Positions 34,544 to 46,387 of a stretch of DNA of 64,000 bases are shown one piece after another. Source of the stretch: Ottelia alismoides (taxonomy: Eukaryota; Streptophyta; Magnoliopsida; Alismatales; Hydrocharitaceae); NCBI GenBank assembly GCA_037367405.1, contig JAZKJV010002621.1:682001-746000 (forward strand). Reading direction: 5' to 3'. The notes under the pieces are model-generated. The model was not told the DNA's origin. It did no database searches and saw only the letters and a program-made list of their open reading frames with translations. The position numbers and the translations under genes are program-made. Each line of letters begins with the position of its first letter. Position 1 is the stretch's first letter.

Positions 34544-36465
34544 GTCAGAAGAGACCCATCTGAGGGTCTATGCATTCTGGCATAGGAGCCACCTCCGCCG
34601 TCATCGCCGGAGCTCCTCGGAGCTTCCCGGCCTCATCAGAGGCATCCACTAGCTGCAGAACATCGAGGCGAAGCTCTTGGACATCTCAGCAGCAGCAGAG
34701 GAGGACCCTAGCACGAGCATTGGGCCGGCGAAAGTCGCCGGCGTCCTGTTCTTGGTGCATCCTCCGTCGTCGTCAGATCGAGCCCTCCTCGCCAAGTTTT
34801 GATCTGGAGCGTCCACGTGCGAGGAGCCAGCCACCGTAGATATACCAGAGGCTCGATCGTGGCCCTTGATCCACGAGCATCAGATCAGCCACGTGGGCAC
34901 CCCTCGGCCGTCAGATCCGAGCGAGATTCCTTCGTTGAGGCGCAGCGCCCCGCAGCCGTTGGATATCACACGTGGCGCGCCTCCAGCCCTCGGATAATAA
35001 GGGGTAAATTTCACTTAGGCCTCCTCTTGTTTTCTTTTATCAAGTAGTCCTGTAAATATTTTATATAGTTCATTTTATTTTTGTTGAAGTGCACTTAGGA
35101 CCTGGACCTTCATTGTATTTGCATTTTCATCCTTGTTTGTGGTAGGCACGTGCATCGTCACGTTGGTTATGGTGAATTTGCATTATTTGGGCTTGTAGAT
35201 TCTGCTTGTTACTGAATGAAATATAGTTTTTGATATTTACATCCATACCCCTGTGCGTGATTTTATTTGACATGTGCTGAATACTTTGGATAATTTGCAA
35301 CTAGTCCCCTAGGCTTTTAGCACCTATTGCTAATAAGACCTTGGAACTAAGTTTCATTACATTTCAGTCCCTCTGTGCCCAGACCACATGCAGCGCGCGT
35401 GGGGACTTGGAGAAATTGCACGAGGGACCCACAGGCTTCTGAGCTTGTTACTTTTTGGCCCCTGGACTATATTTTTATTGCAACTAGGTCCCTGTGCACT
35501 GTGTGTTTATTTTTGATTTAAATAAAATATCAAATTCAACCCAAATTTTGTGAAAATTGGACACGTGGCTCCTGCCACTGTGTAAAATTTTTCCTAATTT
35601 TTGGTATATTTTTGAGTCTTTTTGTTATTTTTAAAAATTCAAAAACCCTTGTTTTTCTGTCTGTTTAGATTAAAAATTCATAAAAAATATAAAAACTCTT
35701 TTAAAAATTCTAAAAAAATCGAGTTTTGTTGATTTATGTGTGTTTGATTTTCTGTCCATTTTTGGTTATTTTGGATTTATAAAAACCATACAAATTAAAA
35801 AACCCTTAAAAACCCATAAAAATTCTAAAAAATCATAGAAAACCAGAAATTAATAAATCCTTTTCTTGAATTTTCCTTTTTGTTTATACTTTTCATGAAA
35901 AATACCTCCAGGCTTTGACAAGACCATTTTATATTTTATTTTGGTCCTTTAAGCCTGGTTGGACAGTAGTACAGTTTCTCTTCCTTCTTTTGTTTTTAGA
36001 AAATTCCATAAAAATTATAAAATTCTCAAAAATTCACCAAAAATAGTAAAAATTCCATAAAACATAAAAAAATAGTTTTGTTTGAATTTTTGGACTATTT
36101 TTGAGCATTTAAATAATTGGTTAAAGTTGCTTGTTTTTGTTGTTTATTATTTTCCTTCATAATTAAAAATCCAAAAAATTATAAAATATTAAAAAGCATA
36201 AAAATATATATATTTGTTTTATTTTTCTCTTTTTAGACTACTTCGTAGGCCACAAGGCCAACTCGTGCTCCTTGAGTCCGACCCTGGGTGCTACACCAGG
36301 CTAATCTCATAGCCAGGGCCACTATTTGATTTTCATTGTTTTATCTGCTTGATTGGTGGTTTGTTCTTTCTTTTTCTTATTGAGTTGAGTTTCGAGTGAC
36401 TGAGGTCGCAACGACCTTCGCTAGATTTTATTCACCTTAGTCCATTCGTAAAATTCGGCTCATCA

Positions 36466-36722
36466 GTTGCCTCAAAAGCAAGTTCCATTTCTCCGAACCA
36501 ATGCTCAACTTTATCCGGCTCAGGTTCTCCTTTAAAGATAGGAGGGTCATGCTACATGAAAGTCTTCAGGGTCAATTCACCAGAGCCATGTCCTTAATGC
36601 TTTTGTTGCTGAGTCATCATAGTCATCAATTCCAATATTTGTCGTTGCATGTCCATAGCCATATCGTGGGTTGACGAAGAGTCACGATCTCCGTTCGCCT
36701 CATTCCCACGACGAGGGGCCAT
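36466..36722 (-). pseudogene. gag: N-terminal gag fragment of a chromovirus-like Ty3 element
   Basis: In sense it starts MAPRRGNE at 36722 and reaches PPIFKGEPEPDKVEHWFGEM, the typical gag opening of Del/Tekay-type elements. Two in-frame stops (TAA 36596-36594, TAG 36554-36552) show decay. The frame is cut at 36466 by the insertion of element A; the rest of this element should lie beyond A, upstream of the window. Confidence 0.8.
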
Positions 36723-36828
36723 CTGTAATGACCAAATATGAAATTTACGGTCAAAGGCCTATATTTTCTAAAATTAGTGGATCTAAGTTTGATTTGGTCG
36801 GATATCTCATACCCAGAGGAACTCCTTC

Positions 36829-36839
36829 TCTGATACCAT
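36829..36839 (-). other. Primer-binding site (initiator tRNA-Met)
   Basis: In sense TGGTATCAGAG, the usual tRNA-iMet primer site, two bases from the LTR. It sets this element apart from the tRNA-Asp-primed Athila copies. The 106 bases between it and the gag ATG show nothing else. Confidence 0.88.
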
Positions 36840-36841
36840 TT

Positions 36842-39192
36842 GTAACATCACCCAATCGTCCGAGAAATATGTGGAAGCGAGAACTCAACGGATATCTCGG
36901 GATCGCTACTCATAGCATCAATTGGTTATAAAAGAGTAGTAAAGAATGGACTTAAAAAAACTTCCTTTCCATACCAATAATAAGGACATAAGTCCGAGAG
37001 TTCCTTAATTAGAATAAAAGAAACAGATAAACTAGATGAATCATTTCCATGATCTCCTTATTCCAGTGGGCATAAAGATGTCCTTCCAAAACAAACCAGC
37101 AGTAGTTCCATACCGATCCCACTTCTTGAAGACGGTGAACTCACCCTTTAGAAAATTTGACTTAATCCTCACGTTGTCCTGAAAAAAGTAGCAACACATG
37201 TTATGAGCCTAACGCTCAGTATGTGCCGAGTTGGGGTTAAGCCGACTAGCATAGAAATCAAGTCACAAAAGTCATTATCATATGAATCATAAATCAACTT
37301 ATTCAGTGCATATCACATAACATACTTACGCATATACCCGTACGTTTTACCATATTTGCATGTATACCCATAACATTAACTTAAATTGCACACGTGTACT
37401 TAACATTAACAAAACTTGCAGATATGTTCATAACAGTAACATAATTGCATATATGCACATAATATTAACATATATTACACATATGTCCACGACATTTTTC
37501 ATGTTTAGAGTGGTCTTGATTGTTAGTTCTTAGACGACTTTGAAGGCTTTGAGGGTTTACTGCCTGCACAAGCGGTCCATAAACAATACATAACATGACA
37601 GTGTAGCTACAACTGTAGAGGACTTATCTTTTGCCTCATGTCCCCGGAAGGCGTTGGCCCTTTAGGCCCTTACGACCCCTTAGTTCGAGTCGATGCCAAG
37701 AACTTATAATTATCTTGAGAACTTAAGCATGTTGTTTCTTTAATAATGCAAACACTGATTTTGCTTGATTCTTTTTAATTTATCCCGATATAATATGAAG
37801 ATCGCATGCCAATAACACTGTAGAGAATTAAACAATTCTTGGTATATATATTGATAAATTAATACTATATAGAGTTCATGTATCCAATAACTATAATATG
37901 CAATTTACAGGATTATAATGCGTAAAAAGTTACATACAGAGGAATACATTAATTCATTTCTTTAATCCTAATTCTTAACGTTAATGCATTATGAATCATG
38001 TATATATTAAGTAGACCCCCGATTTGTTTTTTTGTAACTCCATTACAGGCAAACATGCCTTGTATTTGAATAGTAGATTCATCGATATTACTGTTTTCCA
38101 GCATATCATTAAATGAAGAACACTCTCTGGGTTTTCTTCTTCTATTTTTTAACCCCAAATCATGTGTGCAGTAGCAACTCAATCAATATGACTCGATGTT
38201 GGGCGGTTCGTTAAGTACTAATTGATATACCCAATGTCGTGTTCTTGCCTTTTTCGGATTTTCTCCATGTCATTTTTTAAATCATCAATAACGTAAATTG
38301 TACCCTGATAAAGTGTGGTTTAGTTTGCAATTAAAACCATTAAGGTAAATTTCCACGATATTATGACATGCAACTAAAATTATGAAGAGAGCATGTGATT
38401 TGTATCTACGTATGTGTAGTTTTAAAGGATAACCAAATAATTATAGAATATCCATTAACATCTAAGGAATGTGAAGAGAAAAGAAAATCATGCAAGGCAC
38501 TTTTCAACTTTTCTCATTTCTCTTGCCGTTAACAACATAGATAAAATAATAATTACAAATCTCGACGGGTGTTGATGATAAATGAAACCTTCATTGTAGT
38601 CACTCCTCTAAATTGTTCTATTATATTTCTAATTAAGGTCCGACACATACATCTATAAGTCATAATTCTAAACCAAGGATCAACACAAAACTCAACTCAA
38701 CGATCCTATGTGTTCAACACATACCTCGCCGACGCAAGAAATTCATCGACCAAGATTCTACCAATTCGGACTGTTGTCGGCCACGTCGTAGCTCCTCTAA
38801 TTTCGACGGATCAAAACTCTAACGTTGATGGAGAGGGTTGTCGACAATGAATTCAGAAACGACACGACGGAAGAATGTCATCGTCGGCTTCTCTCTCTCT
38901 CTCTCTCTAAACTCTCTCTCACAAAGGGCAATGTGTGGGGAAGTCACTGGAGTCGCATGGTATTTATAGGCACAATCAATGATATATATAATAATAAATT
39001 GAACTTAGTTAAGAGATAAAGAAATAATCGACTTGGGTTGTTAGCTATTTTATCTCTTTTTATCTTATCTTGTATTATCTTAAGGGTAATATGATAGTGG
39101 TTATGTGATTAGTTTTTATTTTAATTATTTTGTTATCCTCATTAAAAGAATTCATCTGTTACATTATACTTATCTTGTTTACCAAAATTACA
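36842..39192 (-). repeat. 5' LTR of the chromovirus-like element (2351 bp)
   Basis: It begins TGTAACATC beside the primer site and ends AATTACA on the + strand, giving the TGTAA...TTACA inverted ends. A TATA box (sense TATAAATA, complement of 38961-38968) is followed in sense by a CT-rich stretch (about 38888-38932), as expected for U3-R. The outer boundary is inferred from the inverted ends only; the matching duplication would be TTGAG at 39193-39197. Confidence 0.75.
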
Positions 39193-39285
39193 TTGAGTGC
39201 CCCTTCTCCTCACCTTGGTCCGCATTTCACCCATTCAGCATCGACCACCTCCTCCCCGACCTCCCCCTCCTTCTCCAGGTCCGTC
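39193..39285 (+). other. Host flank upstream of the AP-3 delta fragment
   Basis: Pyrimidine-rich sequence between the LTR and the first ATG of the AP-3 fragment. It may be 5' UTR or flank of the source gene; no motif is clear. Confidence 0.5.
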
Positions 39286-40377
39286 ATGAGGGCATCCTCA
39301 TCCCCAACCTCCACCTCCACGACTCTGGTGGACAACCTCTTCCAATGCTCCCTGGACGACCTCATAATGTCCCTCCGCTCCTCCTCCGAACCCTCGTCGA
39401 TCCTTTCCCACTCCCTCGATGACATCCGATGCGAGATCCGTTCCCCTGTCCCTGATACCAAGTCCCTCACCCTCCATAAGCTCGCTTACCTCCACTCCAT
39501 TCACCATCTCGACATGTCCTTCTCCTCTTTCCGTGCCCTCCAACTCCTCCCCTCCCCTCCCACCTCCACAAGTGCCTTGCCTACCTCACCGTCTCCCTCT
39601 CCTTCCACCCCCTCGCTGACCTCCTCCTCCTCATCACCAACTAGCTCTGCAAGGACCTCTCCTCCTCCCCCTCCCTCACCCTCGAATTCCTTGCTGCCAC
39701 CGCCACCTTGACCTCTCCCGTGACCTTGCCCCCGACGTCCTCCACCTCCTTTCATCCTGCCCCTCCCTTCGTAAGAAGGCCCTCGCTGCCATGCTCCACA
39801 TTCTCTCCTGCTATCCCGACTACCTCCGTGCCACCCTCCCCCACCTCGTTGAGTCCCTCGCCTCCCCTGAACCCCACATCCTCTCTGAAGCTGTCGGTGC
39901 CTTCTGCGAGCTCTCCACATCTGACCCCGACACCTTGTTACCCCTCGCTCCAGAATTCTATAAGATCCTTGTTGACTGTAAAAACAATTGGGTGTTGATC
40001 AAGTTGCTGAAGATATTCTCCAGGCTCGCCCTTCTGGAGCCTTGGCTCACCAAGCAAATTGCCGAGCAGTGTGTGAGCATATACGATACTCCGTCGTAAA
40101 GTCATTGGTTTTTGTATGCATAGGGACGGTGCTGGAGAGTTTGGGAGAGAAAGAGCATGTTGTGGAGAAGATGAAGGAGTTCTTGGTGGTGGAAGACCTG
40201 AATCTTCGGTATTTGGGGCTTCGGGCGCTTTCAATAATCGAGCCAATGCACTCATGGGTGGTAGAAGAGAGCAGGGAGATTATTATCAAGTCTTTAGATG
40301 ATCTTGATCCAAGCATACATAGGGAGGCTCTAAAACTAATCGTGGGTTTGGTTTGTGATAGCAATGTGATTGACGTG
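39286..40377 (+). pseudogene. AP3D: AP-3 complex subunit delta, N-terminal pseudogene fragment
   Basis: AP-3 delta is a large adaptin of the AP-3 coat that sorts cargo to the vacuole. Recognisable stretches are DNLFQCSLDDLI (near residue 15), SLTLHKLAYLHSIHHLDMSF, LPLAPEFYKILVDCKNNWVL and the ARM-repeat piece around YLGLRALSI. About 360 codons of a protein usually near 900 residues are present, without visible introns. Breaks: frame change near 39560, TAG at 39642-39644, frame change near 39710 and another near 40065. The 3' part is removed by element C, whose LTR begins at 40378. Identification is from remembered family sequence; a retrocopy and a decayed single-exon gene cannot be told apart here. 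Confidence 0.85.
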
Positions 40378-42194
40378 TGATGAGCCAAAAATTGCCTTCC
40401 TAAATCCGGGTGAGGTAAAAATCACACTCGGGTCGTTGCGACCCGGATCTCAGAGAATCAGACTCAACAAGAAAAAGAAAAGAAACCACCAATCAAAGAG
40501 ATAAAATCAATGAAATCAAGGAAAGCGGTCCTTACTAAAGGATTAACCTGGTATAGCACCCAGGGTCGGTCTCAGGGAGCACGAATTGGCCTTGCGGCCT
40601 ACGAAGTAGTCAAAGTCAGAAAAAAGTAAAATATTTTTTGGTGGATTTTAATTATTTTTATATTTTTTTAGATTTTTAATAATGAGGGAAAAATAAGAAA
40701 AAGGGAAACTAAGCCAACTTAAGCAATTATTAAAAACACTAAAAAATGCACAGAAAAATTTAATAAAAATGTTTTATGTTTTTAGGTTTTTTAGTGTTTT
40801 TGGTGAATTTTCAGCTTTTTTTTTATTTTTATATGATTTTCTAAAATCAAGAAAGACAAAAACAGAGAATCACTGTCCAGACAGACTTGAAGGTCCACTA
40901 AAAATATAAAATGGACTTATAAAAATCTGTAGGTAATTTTTATGAAAAATGTAAACAAAAACCAAGATTCAGAAAAAGAGTTTGTATTTTTTGATATTTA
41001 TAGAATTTTTTAGAATTTTTATAAGATTTTTAAGATTTTTCAATATTTAAGGTTTTTATATATCCAAAAATCACGAAAATAGGTCAGAAACTATAATATA
41101 CTAAAATTAACTAACCCTAATTTTTTTAGAATTTTTAAAATAGTTTTAATATTTTTCTTTGATTTTCTAAGTCAGTCAGTCACAAAAACCAATGTTTTTG
41201 AATTATTAAAAATATAAAAAAGCCTAAAAAATGTACCGAAAATTTAAGAAAATTTTTACACAGTGGCAGGAGCCACGTATCCAAATTTCACCTAATTTGG
41301 ATTTAATTTGCTATTTTATTTAAATAAAACAAAGGCTCATAGTGCATAGGGACCTAAATACAAGGAAAGGTAATTTCAAGGACCAAACAATAACAAGCAA
41401 ATAAAGTTCAGGGGCCCTAGTGCAAAAAGTCCGAGAAATCACACGCGAGGCACGTGAATCAGGCAAGGAGGGGCATATGTGTAAATTCTATTTATAAAAT
41501 ATCAAACCATAACGCACAAAAAACACTGGATCAATAGTGCAAAATTCCCAAAACCCCACTTGTCGATGCACGTGGTCTACATACACATGGACTTAATTGC
41601 AAATAAAAGAAATATGAAGGTCCACAATGCAAAATATCCAAAATAAAACAACTAAACTAAATATTTATAGGACTAAATATTAAATGTAATAAATAGAGGG
41701 GCCTACAAGAAATTTACCCCTTATTAAAAGTGGACGGCTGAAGGGTGGCCACGTGGAGGATATGACAGTGGGAGGAGGTGGCTAACCCTTCGCTGGATCA
41801 GCGGCGAGGAGGACGCCACATGTAGATCGGACGGTGCGGAGTAGCTGGCGCCTCTTCGCGAGATGGATGGTCCAGATCGAGCCCTGATGAAGATCGGACG
41901 GAGGGCGTGTCTCGAAGATGAACGATCCGGATCTAAACTGGTGCGTCAAGGCTGATCGGTCGGTGAAGGAGGATGCTCCAAGAACAGCTCGCCGGCGAGC
42001 TTCGTCGGCTCCGTGCGCGCGATGGAGACCTCCTCTTCGGCTACTGAGATGGTCGGAAGGAAGCTCGAAGATGTCTGCAGCTAGTTGGCTCCTCCGATGA
42101 GGTCGAGAGCGTCAGGAACGCTCTGGTGACGAGACAAACCTAGAGCCTACTGTGCTTCAGCTTTGGACCTCCAGATGAGATCCATTTGGTGTTT

Positions 42195-42498
42195 TGACAT
42201 GCACAAGTGAGCCACGGGGGTCGAGGGCAAACTGCCTCGACCCATTAGAGCACGAGAAAGGTGAAGGGTGAGGCGGCGTGGAGTCCTTCGGCGAAGCGGT
42301 GGCAGAGGAGGATGGTAGCCCTGCTCCGGGGCGAGTCAGGGGGGATGGCTGGGTGAAGAAGGTGGAGAGGAGACTGGTGAACGAGAAGGTCGGGTCGGAT
42401 GAACGGATGGGTGGCCGGAATGAGGTGAATCAGCCGGCAAAGCCGGCGGTGCGATTTCGACGAAACCTAAAATTAAGCTAAGCTAAAGAAGATCTGAC
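42195..42498 (-). other. Element C 3' LTR predicted leader intron, acceptor apparently lost
   Basis: Donor TTAG|GTCAGA at 42498. The hairpin 42218-42243 is intact, but at the expected acceptor the sequence reads TGTGCAT instead of TGTGCAG, so splicing there may be disabled in this copy. Confidence 0.4.
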
Positions 42499-42756
42499 CT
42501 AATGGGTGGCTGCAGTCGACTGGGCTGGAGCTCAGGGAGCTCCGGGGGTCATTGCCTCAAGGGTTCGTCGAGTCCCGATGCTTGGCGCACCTCGCAGCGG
42601 CGCACGACGATGATCGTCGCTGGATCGATGGTTCCCGACTGCCCGGGCCTCGCTGCAACACTCCAACACACTGCTTTCACTCTGGTGGAGGAGCGGAGCT
42701 CACTAGCGTCGAGGGGGAAAGCGAAAGATGACTGGGAAAGTTGGTCGGAGGCGAGG

Positions 42757-42981
42757 TTTTATATGGTGAAGGGTCCGACAAGATGGTCGTGAAGCGCACA
42801 ATCCGAGGAGTAGATCCCTAAGATGTTAGGCGGACGTGGATCGCGGATCTCTCCTGGAAGATCGGAGCCCTGGGTTTGAGGAGATGGGTGGCAGATCATG
42901 GCGTGAAAATTGGAAGAAGTCGAGTTGGCGCACGGATCCGCGAGAAAGAGGTTCGCGGGGGAGAGTTGACCGGGGGTCAAC
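42757..42981 (-). promoter_or_regulatory. Element C 3' LTR core promoter
   Basis: Inverted W-box GTTGACC-GGG-GGTCAAC at 42965-42981 and TATAAAA (complement of 42757-42763), spaced about 200 bp as in the other LTRs. Confidence 0.65.
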
Positions 42982-43972
42982 ATTCCCCCGAGGACCAATC
43001 AGAATTCACCTTTTATTAATTATTTGAAAATTCGATTAAAAATATTAAATGATTTTATTTCGAAAAAGTTAAAACATGAAAAATGTTTATTCATTTTGAA
43101 ATTATTATTTAGTGATTTTTATTTATTTTTTGATATATAAAGTATGTATTTACATTATATTATTATTATATATAGGTATATACATATATGTATTTTTTAT
43201 TTTTATTTTAATTATTTATTTTTATACAATTATTCCAATTTTATATTTTATTTATTTATAAAATAAAATTTGGAATAAAAAGGTGTTTTTAATTCATTTT
43301 TATTATTTATTTACATAGGTTAAATAAATAGTTTTATATACATATTTACATGGTATATGTACAAGGTGGGAATTGATTTTTATTCTTTTTCTTATTTTTA
43401 TTTTTCTGATTTTTATTTTATTTATTTACACCATGACATATGGAATATATAAATATTTTTATTGGATTTTTATTAATTATTTACAAGGAGAAAATAAATA
43501 GATATGTTATTCTATGTACATGGTCTATATACATTGATGAGAGGGATTTTGTTTTATTTTTATTTTTCTTTTGATTTTCCCATTTGTATTTTAGTTTTAT
43601 TTTTATGAATATGTACAAATTAACAAAAATACATTTTTATTTTTATTTAGAGGAAAAATAAATTTATTTATTTACATAGGTATATGTACACATATGATTG
43701 ACCCTATCTCCCTCTACTTGGAATCTTTTACGGTCAGGCCCATGCTGAGCCCTCCCTTGGGATTAGGTCGCTCAATATTTATTCTAAATATTGCCCTCTT
43801 TTTCTTTTATTTCTTTATTCTTTTATTTATGCACAAAAACATGCTAATTATCATTATTTACACAATGCATGCATGATGATAATTTATTCTATTTATATGA
43901 ATATACATGGTGTTTGGCATAGGTTTTGTAGCTAAAATAAACGAATAAAGAGTGATGAATGGGTATTCATCA

Positions 43973-43983
43973 CCCCTCTATAC
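43973..43983 (-). other. Element C polypurine tract
   Basis: In sense GTATAGAGGGG, preceded by AGCAAAGTTAA, directly before the 3' LTR. Confidence 0.85.
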
Positions 43984-45575
43984 TTAACTTTGCTAGTCCC
44001 TTAGCAAACACTTATTTGAAAAAGAAGTGAAAAAGAAAAGGAAAAAGAAAAAGAGAGGAAATGCATGGATCAATGCTGATTATTAAACTTGCCTTCATTA
44101 ATTTGAAATATGGAGCTCGGTCAGATCTTTGGATTATTAATGTGTTGTAACCTTATTTGGACTTAGGTTTAAAACTTAACGGCCTCTAAGATCCACTAAT
44201 CTATAGTCAAGACTCCTCAATAATCCAGATCAGAACAAGTCTACATACACAAACCCTGAAGACTATGAATCCTTCCTTGTACAGTGTATGTGAGGTATAG
44301 CTCTCCACCTCAGAAGTAGCAAAATGACAACCCTCCCCAACAAGGTAACTCTATGACCCTAATCTGGCCACTCTTTCTTCGAGGAGCGGGGTATTCCCTT
44401 TAAGTTCAAGTTCAACCGGCTCAAGAAGAGGAGGGAGAAGAGAGTGGACCATGGCCAGTGTAGCCATGTATCCTTGGGAGCTCAAACAGTGTAGCTAAGT
44501 CTACCTGCTGCAAGCTACATAAGATGGAACATGAGTCTCAAGTTTTGCTTATTGCACTATATACACTCCGGTGGGATTATCATTTTCTATCAGACCCACC
44601 ACTTTTTTGGAGTTATTTTCTTTTTGCATTTTTTTCAATGTGCATCTGTACAACATATTTACAAGGTGCATCATATATACATAAGGAGTTTTTCCTCTTG
44701 AGCCAGTAGACTATCCCTCTTTTGAAGCATTATTGCAACCCACAACTCATGTCGTTAGACCTCATGGCAACCAGACCAAGTTGAGACGCACTTCCTTCAC
44801 TATAAGAAGAAGAGAGGTTCCGCCTAGAAGTACTACCCTCATATGCTACCCCAAGTCAAGGAAGACTGCCTCCTCACCACCTCATCCCGTCGAGAGCTCG
44901 GTGTAAAGTGCGGGTCCAAGTCAAGCCATTGTCTATATGAGTCATGTGTGTGTTGTTAAGTGCTCTACTTAGGCTCATTGAGATGACATATGATCATAGC
45001 CTAGTGGACTCAAAGAATTAAGTCACCATGGACCTGAAAAGTCTCAACCCTAAGCCCTATAAGGTTCCTCTTATAATTAGGTGGATTAAGATCTTAACCA
45101 AGCTCCATTTTCCAATTTAATTCCAGGCTAGTTTAAATGTCAAGTATAATCCAGGAAAAACTATACAAATATTTATAAAGATGCTATTTACAAAATATTT
45201 ACACATGTGCAAAATTTTTGAAAAATGTTTTGAAAACATGGATGTATGCATGAATGCAAGTTTTGCAAAATATTTACACAAATTTACACAAGGTTTTTGC
45301 GAACTTTTGATTTTCAAAACATTTTAGAACAATTTTGTACTATATACATAATTTTAATAAGAATATATTTACACAATATTTACACAAAGTTTTTACAAAC
45401 ATTTTTACAAAAATAATTTGTACAATAGCTATGTATGTGCAATAAAAGAATTTTTATTTACAAGGAAATTTTTTTAATTTTTATGAATTTTTGGGTTTTA
45501 GCCATTTTTATTTATTAACACACTCACACAAAGTACGAGTTATGGCTAAAGTATATATGAAATATATACACACCC
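43984..45575 (-). other. Element C 3' non-coding region
   Basis: Close counterpart of 31166-32762 in A and 59533-61111 in E. No gene is seen. AT-rich CAAAATTTT-like repeats lie at 45180-45480. Confidence 0.75.
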
Positions 45576-46024
45576 CTATACTTAGCTCGAACGATGTCCT
45601 CAGAGTCAAGAGCGATGAAGAAGACATAACTCGTGCTTAGTATAGGGAAGTGAAAAGGAAGGCTATATACAAAGATGAATGAAAGAATAGAAATACAAGA
45701 GGATCTCGAGATTTTCCCCCTATACTTAGGATCAAATAATCCTAAGTATAGCAGGTTGTACACAAAGGGAAATCCGAGTGAGAAATGTACAGGGTCTACC
45801 TCCCCTATACTTAGGGTAAAATATCCCTAAGTATAGGCAGCAAAACAGAGGTAGAAAGACACGAAGAAAACAAGTATATACAAGGTGGAAAGGCATCACT
45901 CCCCCTATACTTAAGGTGAAGAATCCTTGAGTATAGGTAACAACAGAAGTGATGAAACGGAACGAAAGGAACAACCCAGTGCTTCCACACCCTATACTTA
46001 GGATGAGGTATATCCTAAGTATAG
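45576..46024 (-). repeat. Element C array of five PPT-like hairpin modules
   Basis: Inner hairpins: 45576-45645 (long, imperfect), 45720-45751, 45805-45836, 45905-45936 and 45992-46024. The fourth has arms CTATACTTAAGG / CCTTGAGTATAG, changed on both sides relative to the other modules. Outer stems: CTCGAGATTTTCCC 45705-45718 with 45767-45778 (imperfect), TCTACCTC 45795-45802 with 45848-45855 (perfect), ATCACT 45895-45900 with 45948-45953. Confidence 0.85.
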
Positions 46025-46387
46025 CAAAGATAATCCTAAGCGAGACCTGGGGTGAAAACAAACACGGAAGAAAGAAAGATCAAATTACGAAAAAACATGT
46101 ATATACAAAATGGTACAATGTTGAGGTGCCTCTCAACAAGTGCTAGGTTTTATGCCCCTAGCTGGGCACAAAGGCTAGGACAAAGCTGTGTCAAGGTTCA
46201 GGACGACATTTGTATGGCGAATGCCATACTGTCGTCGCAGTCTCGGTATGAGAACAACGACGAAATCAACAGTGCAAAGAATGACACCCAGGTATGCAAT
46301 CAGGCGGGTGTCTACTATCGGCCAAGGATATGTAAGTATGTGATCGGGATCCGGTAGCACAAAAGAAATCATCGGCTCGGGATAAGA

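Larger units (their letters stand above)
1..36465 (+). mobile_element. Element A: old Athila-type Ty3/gypsy retrotransposon, 5' LTR partly off window, three insertions inside
   Basis: The first 148 bases and the last about 150 bases (to 36465) are near-identical LTR ends, with roughly nine differences, mostly transitions. They flank a tRNA-Asp primer site, a gag-protease-RT-RNaseH-integrase reading path, a PPT and a full 3' LTR. Removing the nested insertions at 891-4363, 4789-18524 and 23078-28029 leaves an internal region of about 10.5 kb, hence an original element near 17.8 kb. Lineage is inferred from the primer site, the absence of a chromodomain and the very long LTRs; Tat/Ogre is the main alternative. 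The coding part is dead: many in-frame stops and frameshifts. Confidence 0.9.
32774..36465 (+). repeat. Element A 3' LTR (3692 bp)
   Basis: It starts with the hairpin TGATGAATACCCATTCATCA and ends GGCTCATCA. In order: AT-rich U3, inverted W-box (33757-33773), TATATAG (33974-33980), predicted intron (34233-34543), a region with repeated CCGTC-GATC motifs, an ATTTGCAT-rich stretch (about 35000-35500), AT-rich DNA and the U5 hairpin string (36238-36416). The flank GTTGC (36466-36470) should be its target duplication, but the other end lies outside the window. Confidence 0.95.
40378..43972 (-). repeat. Element C 3' LTR (3595 bp)
   Basis: Starts TGATGAGCC, ends GGTATTCATCA. It carries the U5 hairpins (40431-40443, 40547-40564, 40588-40609), the GGGTCGAGG hairpin (42218-42243), TATAAAA (complement of 42757-42763) and an inverted W-box (42965-42981). 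It matches the truncated 5' LTR closely. Confidence 0.93.
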
